Below, piece by piece: positions 21,095 to 32,642 of a stretch of 64,000 nt of DNA. Position numbers and translations under genes: made by a program. Origin of the DNA: Bugula neritina (taxonomy: Eukaryota; Bryozoa; Gymnolaemata; Cheilostomatida; Bugulidae); the NCBI GenBank assembly GCA_964035545.1, contig OZ037772.1, forward strand, positions 2,550,501 to 2,614,500, written 5' to 3'. Position 1 is the first letter of the stretch. Each line of letters begins with the position of its first letter. Under the pieces are notes generated by a model. That model was not told where the DNA came from. It ran no database searches and saw nothing but the letters and a program-made list of their open reading frames with translations.

Positions 21095-22303
21095 GTAATC
21101 TGGAGGTAACTGGAGGTAACTATCTTCAGAACCGTCTTCTTTCAGTCTGTGTCAACAACGTCAAATCGGCAACTAGACATGTGACCTCAGGAGTGCCCCA
21201 AGGCAGTGTATTAGGATCATTGTTATTTAATGTGTACATAAATGACATGCACTCTGCGGTAGCCAACAGCAAGCTTAAACTATATGCAGATGATTCCTTG
21301 TTGTACAAACCAATCACAACACCTGCTGATTCTAGTTTATTTCAGAATGACTTAGACCATCTTATAACTTGGGCAGACAGTTCTCAGATGAAGTTCAATA
21401 TAAATAAATGTGAGCATATGACAATTCAACGCTCCACTGTAAATCCTCTAGTGTCTCAATACAGCATGAATAATGACCCCTTACAATGTGTTGACAAAGT
21501 ATTATACCTTGGTGTCACGATTGATAATAAACTGTCATTCGATCAACATATAATAAACATTTGCTCAAAAGCTAATAAATTATTACACATGCTGATGCGC
21601 TGTCTAAAAAAGGCTAAAAGTAAAACCAGAGCCATAGCTTATAAAACAGTCTGTCGCCCTATACTAGAATTTGCGACCCACACCTGGTCTCCATTCAAAT
21701 TGAAAAACATCAACATCATAGAAGGTATAAATAGAAAAGCCTTCAGGTGGACATTCTGTAAGAGAAAACGAAATCATATAACTGAGCTCATGACAAATTC
21801 TAATTGGGATAGCCTTGCACAAAGACGTGACAATGCAGACCAAAAAATGTACTTTCGTATGCTTTCTGGTAGTGCCGCTATAGACCAAGACCGGTTCTCC
21901 CTTCATTTTGCAGAGTCTCACAATACCAGACATGGTGCTATTAAGGGCAATATCAATACCAAAACTGCCAAACATTCATATAAACATCGCATCCATAAAC
22001 TTTTCTAATGATTCTAGCTGCTTTGCCTAACTGATTATAAGCACTTAACACCGACTCTGCTTTATATCATCTGAAGCTGTGCGGTGTATATCTATTTATT
22101 TATTTACTTTTTTTTTTCTTTCTCTCCTGGCAGTAGCTAGCTATTAAGCTTTGAATCGAAGCATAATTAACTATATTCTTATCTCGTAGACAAAATAGTT
22201 TTCTTCCTTACTACTGATAATCTAAACAATTGTTCATACACCACTGCATCTCGATAAAGGAGCCAAAGCGCTCCGAGTGAGATTAATTAGATGAGATGAG
22301 ATG
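21095..22303 (+). mobile_element. 5'-truncated LINE (RT C-terminal part)
   Basis: The frame 21,124-22,008 starts inside reverse transcriptase: SGVPQGSVLGSLLF, LYADDSLLY (catalytic YADD) and YLGVTIDNKLSF, followed by the thumb and C-terminal region, TAA at 22,006-22,008. A 280-bp 3' UTR follows and the element ends in ATGAG repeats at about 22,289-22,303, a microsatellite-type tail. At the 5' truncation the decamer CTGGAGGTAA is duplicated. It is a different family from the LINE at 23.3 kb. Confidence 0.8.
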
Positions 22304-23275
22304 ATATTATCATTATGATTATGATTATCATTATAATTGATATTATGGTAATTATATGGATATAATAATAAATAGATATAATCATATCATTATGAGTATA
22401 AAATTCAAGAGAATAATAATAATAATTAATATTATCAATAATTAATATCATTAATAATAATATTAATGATAAACTACACAAATGCAACTTCTGTTTCACA
22501 ACAATCCTCTTCATTTTTGCTGCAGATCCGCGGGAGAAACCTTGGCCTTGCCCATGGTCATAAAAACAAATTGAGAAGCTCGGTGGAAAAGATTATAATA
22601 CATAACACAAAAAACAAGCCCCCTAGTCTGAAAAACGTTATGTAGGCCGTTCGGATTTTTGGTTCCCTAGCTAACAATAAAGACGCAGCGGATGTTATGA
22701 ATTGTTAGGCAACATTGAGTAAGCTACAAGCCCAAGGCATTAGTTGAATTGAAATGGATAGGTTTTCTTTTTGTTTTTAAGCATCGATATTAGATAATTT
22801 TTGCTTGCACTGTAGTTCCTTAAACGTGAGCTTTGAAAATAAAATTAGTTGAATTTTCATCCCAGCGCGGAAGTTGAAAATGTGCTTAACCCAAGAAGAC
22901 GAATACTGATACTGATAGTCATAGTTATACTCATACTGATAGTGATAGTGATAGTCGTAGTGATACTGATAGTGATAGTAGTATAACTCACAGTATGAGT
23001 ATAACTATAAGTAACTAATTAAGTATTGTAGTGATAGTGATACTCACTATCACCACCACTCATAGTGGTGGTGATACTCTCACAGTCAGTCATACTGATA
23101 CTTACATCAACTTACATCAACGGTGACATCGCGCTAGACCGCCTAGTGGCAAAAGGGGCGCGCCTCAGTTTTTGGTTGTAATTGAGCAGTAGAGTAATAT
23201 TTTTAACAGTGTATCAGAATTCATAGTTAGGCATATTGCTTCAGGGAGGGTGTATCAACCCATCCAGAATTTGTC
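22304..23275. other. Simple repeats; possible small first exon
   Basis: AT repeats to about 22,480, then (GATAGT)-type repeats at 22,905-23,100. Around 22,510-22,565 the minus strand is GC-richer and reads MTMGKAKVSPADLQQ from an ATG. This could be a first coding exon, but no following exon is identified. Confidence 0.3.
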
Positions 23276-23305
23276 ATGAGCTTTACTTGTTTTTTTTTTT
23301 TTGCA

Positions 23306-26008
23306 TTATTTTTTTAGATCACGAATTGTGCGTGGGACAAAACTGTTGTGAAAGGAGTTGCCAGTTGCGGAGATAGATCTAGGTTCATTTCTGGACTGTG
23401 ATCTGGTATGAATTGCTCCTTCAGTCTGTTTTATAACTTCGTCATAGGCAGCGCAGAGTACGGGATGGGCATCTTCCTTCGCTATAATATTAAGCAGCAG
23501 TTTAATTCTGCATTTTTGGCGTCTTTCACTAAGCAGTTCCAGTCGGAGCTCCTCTCTGGCTTCGGTAACGCCTCTTCTGCCTTTCAAGTCACTAATCATC
23601 CTAATTGCCTGGCTTTGCACCATCTCCAGTTGGTCTATTTCTTTTTTTGTCCAGGGATCCCATGCGCAGGAAGCATACTCCAGATGTGGGAGACACAGAG
23701 ACTTATATGCTATCAGCCTGGCTCTCGCTGGTGCCCAGTATAGAGCTCTCCTAATCATACCAATTTGCTGTCTGGCCTTGCATGTTTTATGTGCTATGTG
23801 GTTGTTAAACCTCAAGTTAGATTGCAGAGTCACTCCTAGGTATTTGCAGTGGTCAGTGTGTTCTAAGGCTATATTGTTCATGATGTATTCAGGGACTGGT
23901 CTGCGGGCTTGAAAGGCAATGATTTTACATTTACTAACATTAAAGTTCATTTCCCATCTGCCAGCCCACCCAGTTAGTGAATTTAGATTTGCCTGAAATC
24001 GCCTTTCATCCTCTGTGTTGTTTACGACTTGGTACATAAGGGTATCATCAGCAAACAGCCCAACAGAGCAATTAACTTGGCTAGGAAGGTCGTTTATGTA
24101 CACAAGAAATAGCACGGGGCCTAACACCGATCCCTGTGGAACACCTGATGTCACAGGAAGAGAGCTAGATTTGGTACCATTGAGAATTACTGATTGTGAT
24201 CTGTTACATAAAAAGTCATGGATCCAGTCAAGTAGATAACTATCAACTTCTGGAATGGCTGTCAGTTTTTCCATCAACAGTGAATGCGGAACACGATCAA
24301 AAGCCTTTGATAGGTCGAGAACAGCGGCATGAACACTTGATTTTTTATCAGTAGCTGATATAATCTCATGAAGGGTGGAGCATATTTGAGTTTCGCAAGA
24401 CAGTCCTTGTCTGAATCCATGCTGCCTTTTGTGCAGCCAGCCATCAATCTTACCTAGGAGGTTTCTGAGAACAATATGCTCAAGCAGCTTACAGGGAATG
24501 CTTGTTAGGGAGATAGGTCGATAGTTATTTGCGTCATGTTTACTTTCATTTTAAAAAACCGGTGTAACATGAGCAGTCTTCCATTCAGATGGCAGTTTGC
24601 CATGTTTGAGGGATTTGTTGAAGATGTGAGTCAAACAACCTGCGGTCTGTTCGATGTCTAGAGTTAGGTCTTCCTTCTTTAATCCATCGGGACCTGGGGC
24701 TTTTCCTGGCTTCAGGTTGTGTAGCAGCTTAATTACTCCGTGTGCACCTATCTCTCTACAGCTTGGGTTGTGCGTAGATGGACTTTGACTATTGAGAATG
24801 TGGGTTTTATTGAACTGATTGTGGAAGTGGGAATTCAGTATTTGGGAACACGTAATAGGGTCGTCAGTGATGTTGCCGTCTGGAGTAAGTAGCGAGATTT
24901 GTTGTTTTTGTTTGGAGCCATTGAGGTGTCTGTAGAACGGCCTGCTGTTGCCCTGTAGCAACGGATTGCACAGGCGGTTTTCGACATATCTTTTCTTGGT
25001 TACGGTGAAGTATTTCTTAGCTTCTCTTCTTTTGCTTCTGTATAGTTTCTCATTGGTTGAGTCATTTTTATTCTTCCTCCATCTGTTGTACAGCTGTCGT
25101 TCCTTAGCAGCTATCTTACGGCAATGCCTGTCAAACCAAATCGGTTCAGAAACGGGTTTTGACCTTACTATAGCAGTTGGCACACACTCATTAATGGATG
25201 TTTTGAGGCCTTGAGAGAATCGATGCCACATCTCTTCAACACCATCCATGGCAGACAAGTCGTGTTTAAGTTTCCACATAGATTCACTAAATTTATCAGC
25301 ATCAGCATTATGATATACTCTTATCATGCGGGTTGCTTTGGTTGACGTCTGCAGATTAATGCCCAAAGTTGCTTGGATTATAGAGTGGTCACTAAGTCCA
25401 GGGTAGATGACTTCTATATTATGAATTTTCTCTGGACGGTTAGTGCACAGCAGGTCTAGAATATTTCCATGGATGTGGGTTGGTTCCTTGATTAATTGCG
25501 TAAAATCCAGCAGGTTGAGAAGGGCTAGGAAGCTTTGGTTTAATTTGCGTTCTTGGGCAAATGATTTGACGGAGACATTTTGCCAGTCGATGCCTGGCAG
25601 GTTCATATCACCTACAAGAACTATATGATCAAGCGGATATTTTCTACAGATCTCTTCAAGGGCATATGTGAGAGTGTTGAAACATCTGTTGTGCTGGGGT
25701 CTGTAGTAGCAGCCAACAATCACCTTTTGACTAACTCGCACAAAGATGAGCTCGGTGTTATCTGGATTGTTGAAGGCAACCTCAATTGTTGGGAACTTAT
25801 GATCTACTGCTATGAGAACTCCGCCCCCAGAGATGTTTCTGTCTTTTCGGTAAATTAGTTTGGTGTTGTAGTCAAAGATCTGATGGTTCTTAATAGTGTC
25901 ATCAATGTGGGTCTCTGTAATACAGACAATGTCTGCATTAGAGGTTACTGATGACAATTCAATAGTTTTACCCTTTAAGGATCTGGTGTTCATGTGTTGA
26001 AGGGTCAA
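23306..26008 (-). pseudogene. LINE ORF2: APE endonuclease and reverse transcriptase, one nonsense codon
   Basis: The N-terminal half is an apurinic-type endonuclease: HMNTRSLKGK, CITETHID, LVGDMNLPGIDW, and SDHSIIQA. The reverse transcriptase follows with YRPISLTS, AFDRVPH, SGVPQGSVLGPVLF and the catalytic FADD. A TAA at 24,551-24,553, just before YRPISL, interrupts an otherwise continuous 901-codon frame. Everything downstream (to the TAA-like end at 23,306) is in the same frame. So the copy is disabled by a single base change or was active until recently. Confidence 0.85.
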
Positions 26009-26019
26009 TATTTGTTTAG

Positions 26020-27117
26020 TTAATGAGCGCTGGGCTGCGGGATGGTTGTCCTGCCAGTTGGCAGGTGCTCCCAGTCCCCCGTCGACTTAGCTTGGATTTT
26101 CATATTTCTTATGCGGTACTGAGTATCAGACTCGTCATGCTCTTTCATTTCTTTAATTTGCTGTCGCAGTCTGTACTGTTGGTTCCGTAGTGCCTTACTC
26201 TCATCAAGCTTGCAGTATATGTTCTTTGGTCTGAGTGTAGCATTAGCCCGTTTCAAGAATGTCCATTTGCTTCCCTCATCAGTGAACTCTAATTTGATGG
26301 GCCCAGGTTTAATTCCTACACTAGACTGACTTGTTTGCAACCTTTTGGCAGTCAGTGGTTTCGCAGCTGTAGGGAAGCCTGCGTATTCCATAAGTTCCTG
26401 AATTTTTTCCATGGTAGTTTTGTCTGCTTCAGGCTCAACACCGTAAATAATAGCATTTTTCTTCCTGTACTCAGCCTGCTGATGTTCTAGGATTTGACTG
26501 AATTGGGCTTTAGCATCACTGTTGAGCTGCTGAGCGGTCTTTACACCATCCAAGTTGCTAGTAACTGCTTGCGCATAACTAACCTCCAATTTTTGCATCC
26601 GGTCTTCAATCTTGGCCTGGTTGGAGCTCAGGGCATCTGCTAGTTTCATGACCATGTCTTCAATCTTACCAAGTTTCCCATTCATCACACCATTGTTGGC
26701 TGCTGAGGTCAAACCACATTTTCCGTTTCCTTTCATAGTCATTTCAATCTCAAGAGTACATGAGCTACAAAACCACTTAACACCTGGTTTATCTTTGAGC
26801 TTATGGAGATTGGCCACATCCTTGTCACTCATGTCCTGACACATACCATGATACCACAGCATACATGAATCACAATAGACCCAGCTAGGGTTCGTGATTT
26901 TTTGTTTAAGGCCCTTAACAGTGGTCACATGACATTCTTTTTCTTTACATGTGAAGCAGGTTTCTGTGGTCTCGTGATCATCAGCCCTTTTCCCAGATTG
27001 GGATTGTGCAGGGTGAGAGTTAGAGTAAGATGCTGGCTGGGATTTTTTTGTTTTATCACCAGGGGCCATTTCTGATAAAGAGTAGATTACAATTTCAGTG
27101 AATGTGGGCTGGGGCAA
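26020..27117 (-). CDS. LINE ORF1 with PHD-type zinc finger
   Basis: 365 residues. A C4HC3 arrangement occupies about residues 52-122: CFTCKEKEC, WVYCDSCMLWYHGMC, then VKWFCSSC, as in PHD fingers. A region with helical, coiled-coil-like spacing follows (about 150-225). The C-terminal part (about 225-360, with AIIYGV and KLDESKALRNQQYR) resembles the RNA-binding half of LINE ORF1 proteins. Likely role: nucleic-acid binding or chromatin targeting of the retrotransposition complex. Start is the first ATG after the presumed 5' UTR. Confidence 0.8.
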   Translation of the reverse strand: MPQPTFTEIVIYSLSEMAPGDKTKKSQPASYSNSHPAQSQSGKRADDHETTETCFTCKEKECHVTTVKGLKQKITNPSWVYCDSCMLWYHGMCQDMSDKDVANLHKLKDKPGVKWFCSSCTLEIEMTMKGNGKCGLTSAANNGVMNGKLGKIEDMVMKLADALSSNQAKIEDRMQKLEVSYAQAVTSNLDGVKTAQQLNSDAKAQFSQILEHQQAEYRKKNAIIYGVEPEADKTTMEKIQELMEYAGFPTAAKPLTAKRLQTSQSSVGIKPGPIKLEFTDEGSKWTFLKRANATLRPKNIYCKLDESKALRNQQYRLRQQIKEMKEHDESDTQYRIRNMKIQAKSTGDWEHLPTGRTTIPQPSAH

Positions 27118-27140
27118 TCGTTAACAGTGAATGAGCTTAC

Positions 27141-29108
27141 GAGCGAAGGAACCGGAATTTAAGGTTATATTTTTGATTTTAGTTATCTAATATTTATATC
27201 ACTATGTATGAAGAAATTAGGCACGCCCCTAAAATGTAGGTAGATGGTCTAGCTACAGTTAATTTTGGACCAAAATTGGCATAGAAACTCAAATCTTACA
27301 GCAACAATTATACTTTTTAATTTTGAAAATACGTTAAATTGTTTGAAAGTTTAACTTTTGGCGTCCTCCATATTTAATTTTATATTAATAATGAATAAAA
27401 AATTATATCAACACTACAACTTACTACATCAAGATTGACGCATAGTATAATACACACTGGCACTGGTACTACAATAATAATAATAATATTCAGAAATACT
27501 TGAAGCATACAGAAAATGATAAAGCTGACGCAAGAGCCAAGACACACATACAATTAGAAAAGCAACCGCGTCGCTTTGATTAAAGCGATTTTCTATACTT
27601 TCATATAAGAGAGAAGTGAATGTATAGCGACTTAAAGAATCGCTAGAAGTTGTACCAAGTTTGGAGTCAGTGAGTGCAGCGTCATGAAGATGCAATAAAC
27701 CACTGAACCTAGTGGCTACCAACTTTGTGCTATTTCAAGTTGAATGCAACAAAAAGAACCCTAAATTATTACTCTGCGGGTTGATACGATAAGACTGACG
27801 ATCGAGTTTAGCAGATATATGTATATATATATATATATATATAAGGTGACAAATCACAGTCTTAAAAAATTAAGCGATTCGCAGTACTTTGCTTTTAAAA
27901 GTTTCAGTTTGCACACTGTGGTTAATACAATATATCTTTATTATTATATATCCCACTGAATTTGCAAATCACTACTAGTACTAAAATTGAAAAATAGTGT
28001 TGTATGTTATTAGGATACTGTCAGATCAGAAAATGCATAGTGTTTTGTGTTTTTGCAGAGTAGATACTGTACAATAATGTAATACATTTACAGAGAATAA
28101 TATGCTGGTAGTGATTATAGTTTAGTCAACAATTTGAGTAGGCTATGAGTGGTAAACAATTTACCAAGTAAATGTAACCTGATAAAGTGGTGGTAAACTA
28201 TAATTTAGTTCCTAGAAAGTCAGTTCTTGGAAAATATGCTATTCTTGAAACAGTAAATAATTGTAGATGTATGGGCTTTCTTCCTTTTTTTTATATGCTT
28301 AACTCTTACTTCTGTATTTCACAAGTTATACCTTTAAGATATTCCAACTTGCTGAATTATGGTTGCCGTTGGTACTGAGGCTTGCCTGCTTCCTTGAAAC
28401 TTCCAGTGAGATGACTGCTGTGACAGGTTGAAGTAACTATAAATTATTATATCTATTCCGTCACGGTATGTAGACTACACTGTATATCTACAAAATTCAA
28501 AAAAGAATGTGGAATACATATTCTGAAAGCAATGGACTTGAAACTTGAGTACTGCTGAAATTGAAATATGCAAATGAGCTAAGCGTCATGACACTACATG
28601 GAAATTGCTTCAAACATTAATATACTAAACGTATGATTTACAGCGCTTTGAATAATGCAAATGTAATATGCTTAGTAATATGGTATTATACAAGTAGTTG
28701 TGGTATAGGGACAATTTCATATACATGTTTTGTTCACGTGTTGGGATTTGTAAAATTTTAACCCCGTCTTACATGAACATTAATTGGTAAACAAACATGA
28801 ATAAAACCGGGACGTATATGATTATTCAATCATATTAACATATAGATGACATTTAACGTTTATTATATACTTGATGAATTATACAAATTTGATATAACCT
28901 GGTGTTTTACTTCACTTGTAGAATCTAATAACTACAAAATCAACACGTGAACAACTAATACGTATTAATATATTTTCTTGCTATAAAACATATATTTTAG
29001 GCTATGAGTTATGGCAGAAATAATGCTGGTATAACTTATTAGTCTTAGAGATCCTGATATGGTCAATACCGGGATGGTGTCACCAACAATTCCTCATGTA
29101 GCAGTTAG
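27141..29108. other. No gene recognised
   Basis: AT-rich with a TA run at about 27,818-27,843. A minus-strand frame at 27,429-27,722 has no known domain or clear splice borders. Confidence 0.4.
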
Positions 29109-29113
29109 CACAT

Positions 29114-29832
29114 TGTTGGACTTGAACCTGCGGACCAACCAGCAACTTACCTGGTTAGACTCATCGCCCAAACCTCAGAAATCCAAAACAACCCCACTAT
29201 AAAAGGCAGCTCAGAAGCCGCAATAGATTATCGACGATAAGAAGAGCAATTAATAATCAGAAGAGCCATAGTATATTTTTGTGCGAAATTATTTAGAAAT
29301 TCAATTACATTTAAACCTAATTAATTTTTGGACTGAGAAGTTTCATTGTAAGTAACTTGATTTATTTTCTTGTGATGTACTAATTTTATCTATTGTTTGT
29401 TTTATTACTATATAACTTGTACTTGTGAATTGAAAATCTACTTTGAAGTTGCATAAATTACACTTGAAGGAATATTTTTAAATTAAGAATTTGATTGAGT
29501 TACGTAGGTTGTTTGAGGAACTGTCTTAGAATTGTTTGATCTATTAAGTTACGCCAAATTTATGTTTAACAGGCTTATCAATTTTTGTTGCCATTATATT
29601 ATACACAGCGGGATTTCAAAGGGTCGCTAGGATATACATATATATTTGTTTCATTTCTTTTGGGTTTGGTTATTATAATAATTTTTCTTGTCTTATAATT
29701 TTGTTTCCATATTATTATCAAATAGATATTTTAAAACGCATGCAAAATCCATAGTTTTGTTCATTTCCGGAGAGGCAGGTCCTAAATTTGTCTCACGAAA
29801 TTTATAACCTGAGTGCTACCATTACACAATAA
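29114..29832 (+). mobile_element. Probable solo LTR (BEL/Pao-like?)
   Basis: Starts TGTTGGACTTGAACC, contains a promoter with TATAAAAGG at 29,198, and is flanked by the direct repeat CACAT (29,109-29,113 and 29,833-29,837). The right end lacks the usual CA, so the border is uncertain. No coding DNA is nearby. The family guess rests on general layout only. Confidence 0.4.
29198..29206 (+). promoter_or_regulatory. TATA box of the putative LTR
   Basis: CCCCACTATAAAAGGCAG lies in a locally GC-richer stretch. Transcription would start about 30 bp downstream, near 29,230. Confidence 0.4.
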
Positions 29833-29837
29833 CACAT

Positions 29838-30214
29838 AGAACCACATATATTGTTTATACATAAATAATATTGCCAGACCAAACCATTAATAAACATTTG
29901 TCGAGCGGAGATAACTTTATATTTTTATTCTGCAGTTATTGGATTGCAGACACTAATTTCAAAGCAAAATTATTCAAGTAATATCTAATTGTTAATTGTC
30001 TCCCTTTGAATCAACCATCTAGTGAAAGGTTATTTGCATTCAAGTAATAAATAAATATACACATATTCCAACAAGTTTATAAATTATCAAATATTATTAA
30101 AGCTATTGTTATAAAGGTATTATAAAGTTATTGTAAATAACAGTAATTATATATTATTTTATTTTATTTTATTTTCGTTCGACAATACTATGCAATAGCC
30201 ATAAACATAATATC

Positions 30215-30295
<81 letters not shown>

Positions 30296-30929
30296 ATATA
30301 TTAATATATTAATATATTTATATATTTATATATTTATACTTATAGCGTATGTAGAATTGAAATATTATGTGGCAATGATGATAGCTATCATTATCATAAT
30401 CATTTCGTTTTGCCTTTTTAAGACTAGTCTTAACTAAAAACAAAAAAGTAAGAGCTCAGACTTACTACAGTTTCAGTTTGAGTTTTACTTTCAGTTTACA
30501 ACTTACTCTTAGAATAAGAGTTAGAGTTAGTGAGTAAACTTAGTTTTATCATATTGATTTTCACTTTAAATTGAACAGTTATCTAGTTGATATTCATATT
30601 GATATTGGTATTGGTTATGACATTCTGATAGTGATTCACTTCAAGTCAATAACTGACTCTAAGATAATCATAATGATTATCATTATGATAAACTTAGTCT
30701 TAGAGTTAGAGTTCATCACTTCTTGAGCACCAATTGATACTAATACTAGTAATAATACTAATAGTAATTAGTAATGCTGTGATAGTAATAGTAGTACTCA
30801 CTAATCTATTACCATCAGTACCAACCTTATCTATTAAGTTTAAGAATTATGATTATCTACTTCTAGTTCTAGTCTTTAAAAGTTGAATTATTATTGTTAT
30901 TATTACTAGTTTATATTACCAAGTTATAT
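29838..30929. other. AT-rich with (TA)n and start of a 26-bp array
   Basis: TA repeats at about 30,208-30,330. At 30,895-30,929 one unit of ACTAGTTTATATTACCAAGT appears, the same repeat that continues at 47,407, on the other side of the retroelement nest. Confidence 0.7.
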
Positions 30930-31281
30930 TGTAGTAATTTGTGCAATTACTGAGCGTGAGTTATTTACTTGCGTATAGTTAGCTGGTTATTCTGTTATCA
31001 ATTACTAAGGTAGCTGTCGAGTAATTATATTTATTATCCACAATAACGCATAAACCAAACATCACATCAAATTATCCTATACAAGAGTCAACTACTAACA
31101 CATGTTACTACTACAAGCCTCCGCTTACAACAACGTGATATAATCTTAATAACCCGGGAAGTGTCACGTGACTCGGAAGCATACCTTCCAGAGCTGCTAA
31201 TTGGTTGCTACATAAGAGTCTAAGTATTCCAGGAATAGGGAGAGGGCGATTCCTGTATTTGTACTTGCACTACTCACTACA
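30930..31281 (-). repeat. Element A 3' LTR
   Basis: 352 bp, TGTAG...CTACA ends. Almost identical to 35,836-36,187. Confidence 0.9.
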
Positions 31282-31572
31282 CCGTCCCCCCCAGCAGAAA
31301 GCCCTACTTTCTGATAACACAATAAAAAAAACATAATGAAAAACCATACAATAATCCAAAAAGGAAAATATACATAAGTAAACCCACAAGGAGTAAGAAA
31401 AGAAATAGTTAAACACGACAACGTTTACATTAGAAGACAACAGGGTGATCGATCACACACATCTAGTCAGCTATTAAGAGAGAGGGTGCTTACCAGCACG
31501 CGGGCCAATGTCGGAGCGCTCGTCACATTCCAAACGAGTATCGCTCAACGAAGGTGCCTACCCCAGGCATTC

Positions 31573-32619
31573 TCATTGGTTAGGCTCTGATTCTTGTAGC
31601 GACCGTGCTCGGTGTCGAGCCTGTCGGGCACGTAGCCGCCTCTTCAATCGCCCCACTGAGTCCTTCAACTGGTATAGACCTGTCGTCGTATCCAGCAGGT
31701 CAGGGGCAAGTTGTGTGAACTCGGCTTGCAGTCTTAGAAGCCGCTCTTCTACGTTAGCCAGCTGGCTAGGCCTTGGAGGGGTTGTAGGGGTCTCCGTTAG
31801 ACGGGATATGGTTGTTTCTTCTACTTCTGGGGTGTTGCTAGGGTTGACCGGGGTAGGAGGTGGGCCCTGAACCATAGGGGACTTATGGCGGGCAGATAGT
31901 AACAGTACGTGAAACCCTGACGTTAGTGCGGCCAGGGTAATAGCCTTCCTGATGACTGGTTTGATGGCATCCAGGTATAGGGGGAAACTGTCTTCATCAA
32001 CAGTGTGGTTCTCTCCGGCGAAGCAGCTTAGCTAATGTACTGTCACGGGATACGGGTAGACGTCATGGAACCCGCAGGGACAGAAGTGGAGTAGGAAATG
32101 GGCATCTACATGTAAACGCAAGGAGCGGTGCGACGGGCACTCCTCAAAGCAGACCTGGCAGGTTCGGTGTGGTCCCTTGGGCCCCAGGCTTCTTCAATTC
32201 TCCTCTCTGTCGTGGGTGACACCCAACGGTGTCGTCGGCGGAGTACTACTGGTATGCCATTCTCCATTACAGGCTCTTCTTCCATAGACAGAGAGGTTGG
32301 CTGGTCCCGTGACCGGGAGGTGGTCACTCGAGTATGATCTGAAAGAGTAGCAGTGTTAAAGGTTATACACTGAGACACCGTCGGCGTGTACAGCCTGACC
32401 GGTACTCTGTTCAGTTACACTCGTGAGATTCAGGCTAATGAATAGTTGATGGAAAACACACTCGCTATGATAGATTATTTAAAATCAAAGTCGACGTGTA
32501 TTCCCACCACTGTTTATCATTATCGAATCTCCAGCTAGCTAGTGTAGCTGACTGATGCAGTCTAGTTATCGTACCAAAAACATAATTAACTCACCCTTCG
32601 ATCCAGAATAGTAAGACAT
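31573..32619 (-). pseudogene. Element A ORF3 (zinc-finger protein), broken, with intron
   Basis: Exon 1 is 32,595-32,619 (ATG, 25 nt, donor AAGG|GTGAGT). The intron is 32,339-32,594 (256 nt, acceptor GCTACTCTTTCAG). Exon 2 runs to about 31,573. Its finger region reads CQVCFEECPSHRSLRLHVDAH followed by CPCGFHDVYPYPV, parallel to element B. Relative to B, one base shift precedes the finger and a TAG follows it, so no full protein can be made. The C-terminal part (FTQLAPDLL, basic tail) is again open. Confidence 0.7.
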
Positions 32620-32642
32620 TTTGGAATGAAAGTGGTAACTGA

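Larger units (their letters stand above)
23287..27130 (-). mobile_element. Near full-length LINE (CR1/L2-like organisation)
   Basis: Minus strand. ORF1 and ORF2 are 11 bp apart. The ORF2 stop is followed almost at once by an A-rich tail (on the plus strand, T-runs at 23,289-23,320). Candidate target duplication: ATGAGCTTTAC (23,276-23,286) against ATGAGCTTAC (27,131-27,140), one base different. Only one nonsense codon was found in about 3.8 kb, so the copy is young. Confidence 0.8.

Noticed and set aside
22510-22565. Short MTMGKAKVSPADLQQ frame as a first exon
   Set aside because: Attractive composition but no partner exon or promoter could be shown; left as a note only.
27429-27722. 97-codon minus-strand frame
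   Set aside because: No domain, ends in Tyr-run from simple repeat, no convincing splice borders.
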